A stretch of DNA of 8,078 bases, from the NCBI GenBank assembly GCA_016288255.1, contig JAEEYS010000060.1, positions 1-8,078 on the forward strand. Reading direction: 5' to 3'. Below, piece after piece: positions 6,034 to 8,078 of the stretch. The number at the start of each line of letters is the position of its first letter. Position 1 is the stretch's first letter. The translations under genes were made by a program, and so were the position numbers. The DNA comes from Bacillota bacterium (GTDB lineage: Bacteria > Bacillota > Tb-RUG-66). Under the pieces are notes generated by a model that did not search any database, was not told where the DNA came from, and was given only the letters and a program-made list of their open reading frames with translations.

Positions 6034-6462
6034 ATGGGAATATGGGGCAGAAATATCATCACAGCATTATTGTGGATCTTGGCAGGATATCTGTTTTTTG
6101 TGGTATTAAGGCGGCTTTGCTGTCAAAAAGAACAGCTCTATTATCAGAAAAAAGTGGTGGCCATAGTGGATATCACAGACGAGCTGGGGCATTTGGAATA
6201 TGCTTTGAAAGTGCTGATCAAAGAGCTTTATACGCAAAAAAGCTTTTGTGAGATCTATCTGTATTCCAAAGAAGCGGATTTTACCAAAGAGGAATGGGCT
6301 TATTTAAGAAAAATAGAATCTTTGTATCCGGATGTACGTTTCGTTAAGGAAATAGAGCAAAAAATAGATGAGGTCATGGAAGAAAAAGATACAGTCGTTT
6401 GGTTCGTTCAAAATCGGACCTTAAGAGATCTTATGTGGAGAAAGGCTGGTAATATGAGCTGA
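6034..6462 (+). CDS. Small membrane-anchored protein of unknown function
   Basis: A 142-residue protein I do not recognise. The ATG at 6034 is chosen because GGGAGG (6021-6026) precedes it by 7 nt; the in-frame GTG at 6019 overlaps that site. Residues about 7-26 form one membrane segment (IITALLWILAGYLFFVVL), followed by RRLCC, so the rest probably faces the cytoplasm. The soluble part alternates predicted strands and helices: VVAIVDI (41-47), helix 51-66, CEIYLYS (72-78), helix 84-98, VRFVK, a charged helix, and VVWFVQ (121-126). This order resembles the start of a GT-A glycosyltransferase-like or Rossmann-like fold, but the catalytic part is missing; that is a weak inference. Its stop is 39 nt before recD2, with no terminator between, so the two are probably co-transcribed. 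Confidence 0.8.
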   Translation: MGIWGRNIITALLWILAGYLFFVVLRRLCCQKEQLYYQKKVVAIVDITDELGHLEYALKVLIKELYTQKSFCEIYLYSKEADFTKEEWAYLRKIESLYPDVRFVKEIEQKIDEVMEEKDTVVWFVQNRTLRDLMWRKAGNMS

Positions 6463-6501
6463 ATTTCGATACAATAAAAGAAAAGGAAACGGAGGCGCAG
6501 C

Positions 6502-8078
6502 ATGGTCAGATTAGAAGGAACCGTGGACAAAATTACATATTATAATGAAGAAAACGGCTATGCTGTGATCAAAGTATTGACCCGGGAAGAAAACAGCGAA
6601 AACCAGACAGAAGATACTTTTACGGCAACGGGGACTTTTTTCGGCATCCATGTGGGAGAAACCGTTATTATGGAAGGAGAATGGGTCTTCCACCAGAAAT
6701 ACGGGATGCAGTTCAAAGCGGAAAGGTATCAAAGCGTGACACCGGCTTCTTTAAACGGGATAAAGCGGTATTTGTCTTCCGGCTTGATTTCGGGGATCGG
6801 ACCGGCGACCGCCGAGCTGATCGTGGATCGGTTCCGAGAAAAAATTTTTCAGATACTGGAAGAAGAACCCATGCGCCTTTTGGAGATCCCGGGGATCGGA
6901 GAAAAGAAGCTGGATGTGATCCATTCTTCTTATATGGAACAAAAAGGGATTAAAGATATCATCATTGAATTGGAAACCTACGGGATCAGTCCCAGATACG
7001 CGGTGAAATTGTATCAGTATTACGGCGCTTTGACCATTTCCAGACTGAAGCAAAACCCTTATGCCATAGTGGACGACGTGGAAGGGATCGGGTTCGTCAC
7101 GGCGGACAGGATCGCCAAACAGATGGGAATGGCGGAAGATTCTGTTTATCGGGTACAAGCGGCGATCAAGTATGTACTGGGCAGAATGGGAAACAGCGGC
7201 CATACCTACATGAAGCGGGAAGAGCTGACGGAAAAAGTCATTTCTCTGCTGAGTCTGGGAGACAGAGGCTTGGTGGATGACGCTCTTTATCAGCTTCAGT
7301 ATTATAAAGAGATCATCGAAGAAGAGGACAGGCTGTATCTGCCTTTATACTACGAAGGAGAACGTTTGATCGCGGAGAAACTGTTCAAGCTGGCGAAAAC
7401 GCCTTTCTTTGTGCCGGATTTTGATTTGGAGGGCACGGTCTCCGAAGTGGAACGGGAAACGGGGCTGACCTTTTCCGAGGAACAGAGGGCAGCCATTATG
7501 AAATCCGTTCTGGAAGGGGTCTTGATCATTACCGGAGGCCCCGGAACGGGAAAAACCACGATCATTCAGGGGATTATCCGATTATATAAGAGGCTGGGAC
7601 TGCGGGTGACTTTGGCGGCACCTACGGGGCGGGCGGCCAAACGCATGACGGAAGCCACGGGAGAAGAAGCAAAAACACTGCATCGTTTGCTGGAGTATAT
7701 GGTATCGGAAAAAGAAGGCGCTCGGTTCGGACTGGATGAAACCAATCCTATCCCTACGGATGTTTTGATCGTGGACGAGATGTCGATGGTGGATCTTTTG
7801 CTCTTTTATGTCACGTTAAGAGCGCTGGCCCCGGGAACACGTCTGGTTTTGGTGGGAGACGTGAATCAGCTACCTGCCATTGGGGCGGGAAACGTATTGA
7901 AAGACTTGATCGACAGCGGCAAGATCGCTACGGAGCAGTTGACCAAGATCTACCGTCAGGCAGAAGAAAGCAAGATCATTGTCAATGCCCACAGGATCAA
8001 TGAAGGCAAGATGCCGGATCTGACCAAGAGCAAGGGTATTTATTTTTTGGAAGAAAAAAATCCCGCAAAGATACAGGC
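6502..8078 (+). CDS. recD2: RecD2-type ATP-dependent DNA helicase, N-terminal 525 residues (cut by window edge)
   Basis: A superfamily 1B 5'-3' DNA helicase of the RecD2 (RecD/TraA-like) class, which acts in DNA repair independently of RecBC. The gene runs off the right edge; relatives are about 730-750 residues, so roughly the last 200 are missing. The N-terminal extension that marks RecD2 is present: an OB-like start, then helix-hairpin-helix elements at about 94-112 (LISGIGPATAELI), 128-140 (EIPGIGEKKLDVI) and 193-206 (VEGIGFVTADRIA). The motor motifs are intact: Walker A GGPGTGKTT at 345-353, motif Ia LAAPTGRAAKRM, Walker B VDEMSMVD from 424, and motif III LVGDVNQLPAIGAGN. The ATG is 6 nt after GGAGG (6491-6495). 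The membrane-protein gene upstream probably belongs to the same transcript. The missing C-terminal motifs V and VI cannot be checked here. Confidence 0.95.
   Translation, partial: MVRLEGTVDKITYYNEENGYAVIKVLTREENSENQTEDTFTATGTFFGIHVGETVIMEGEWVFHQKYGMQFKAERYQSVTPASLNGIKRYLSSGLISGIGPATAELIVDRFREKIFQILEEEPMRLLEIPGIGEKKLDVIHSSYMEQKGIKDIIIELETYGISPRYAVKLYQYYGALTISRLKQNPYAIVDDVEGIGFVTADRIAKQMGMAEDSVYRVQAAIKYVLGRMGNSGHTYMKREELTEKVISLLSLGDRGLVDDALYQLQYYKEIIEEEDRLYLPLYYEGERLIAEKLFKLAKTPFFVPDFDLEGTVSEVERETGLTFSEEQRAAIMKSVLEGVLIITGGPGTGKTTIIQGIIRLYKRLGLRVTLAAPTGRAAKRMTEATGEEAKTLHRLLEYMVSEKEGARFGLDETNPIPTDVLIVDEMSMVDLLLFYVTLRALAPGTRLVLVGDVNQLPAIGAGNVLKDLIDSGKIATEQLTKIYRQAEESKIIVNAHRINEGKMPDLTKSKGIYFLEEKNPAKIQ

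Noticed and set aside
6447..6475. Possible recD2 promoter with TACAAT at 6470-6475
   Set aside because: No usable -35 box at the right distance and no extended -10 element; co-transcription with the upstream gene is simpler.
6681..7565. Open frames on both strands within recD2
   Set aside because: The frame starting at 6502 carries all the helicase motifs; the others are shadows.

Overview
The window looks like chromosomal DNA of a strictly anaerobic, fermentative Gram-positive bacterium, most likely a clostridium-like Firmicute. Evidence: genes for an NADH-linked, probably electron-bifurcating [FeFe]-hydrogenase; strong AGGAGG-type ribosome sites with frequent TTG starts; near-consensus sigma-A promoters; Rex-type operators; a secreted S-layer-homology protein; and recD2, the RecD form typical of bacteria without RecBC. 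I see no mobile element, tRNA, rRNA or CRISPR array.

Left part (1-2844, minus strand): a tightly packed operon read right to left. hydC (NuoE-like [2Fe-2S] subunit) is followed by hydB (NuoF-like FMN/NADH subunit with thioredoxin-like and ferredoxin extensions) and by the first 151 codons of hydA (catalytic subunit with NuoG-like N-terminus), which is cut by the window edge. The gaps are 1 and 3 nt, so the three products are probably made in step for one complex. It would couple NADH and ferredoxin oxidation to H2 production, or the reverse.

Middle control region (2845-3349): a perfect sigma-A promoter (TTGACA-17-TATAAT) drives hydCBA. An imperfect Rex-like palindrome covers its -35 box, and a second, nearly perfect Rex-type palindrome lies in the leader just before the hydC ribosome site. 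A weaker promoter faces the other way, with its -35 box in the other half of the first palindrome. The rest is AT-rich and contains a purine tract but no gene I can support.

Right part (3350-8078, plus strand): a 412-residue cytoplasmic protein that I cannot assign firmly; a secreted protein with three SLH repeats, its own extended -10 promoter and a strong terminator; a 142-residue membrane-anchored protein of unknown function; and recD2, cut by the right edge after 525 codons. The last two probably form one transcript.

The clearest reading is redox control of hydrogenase synthesis: Rex senses NADH/NAD+ and would release the operon when NADH accumulates, the condition in which disposing of electrons as H2 is useful. 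The two-operator arrangement with divergent promoters is the most noteworthy structure. I see no wholly new system; the unassigned genes are listed as leads.
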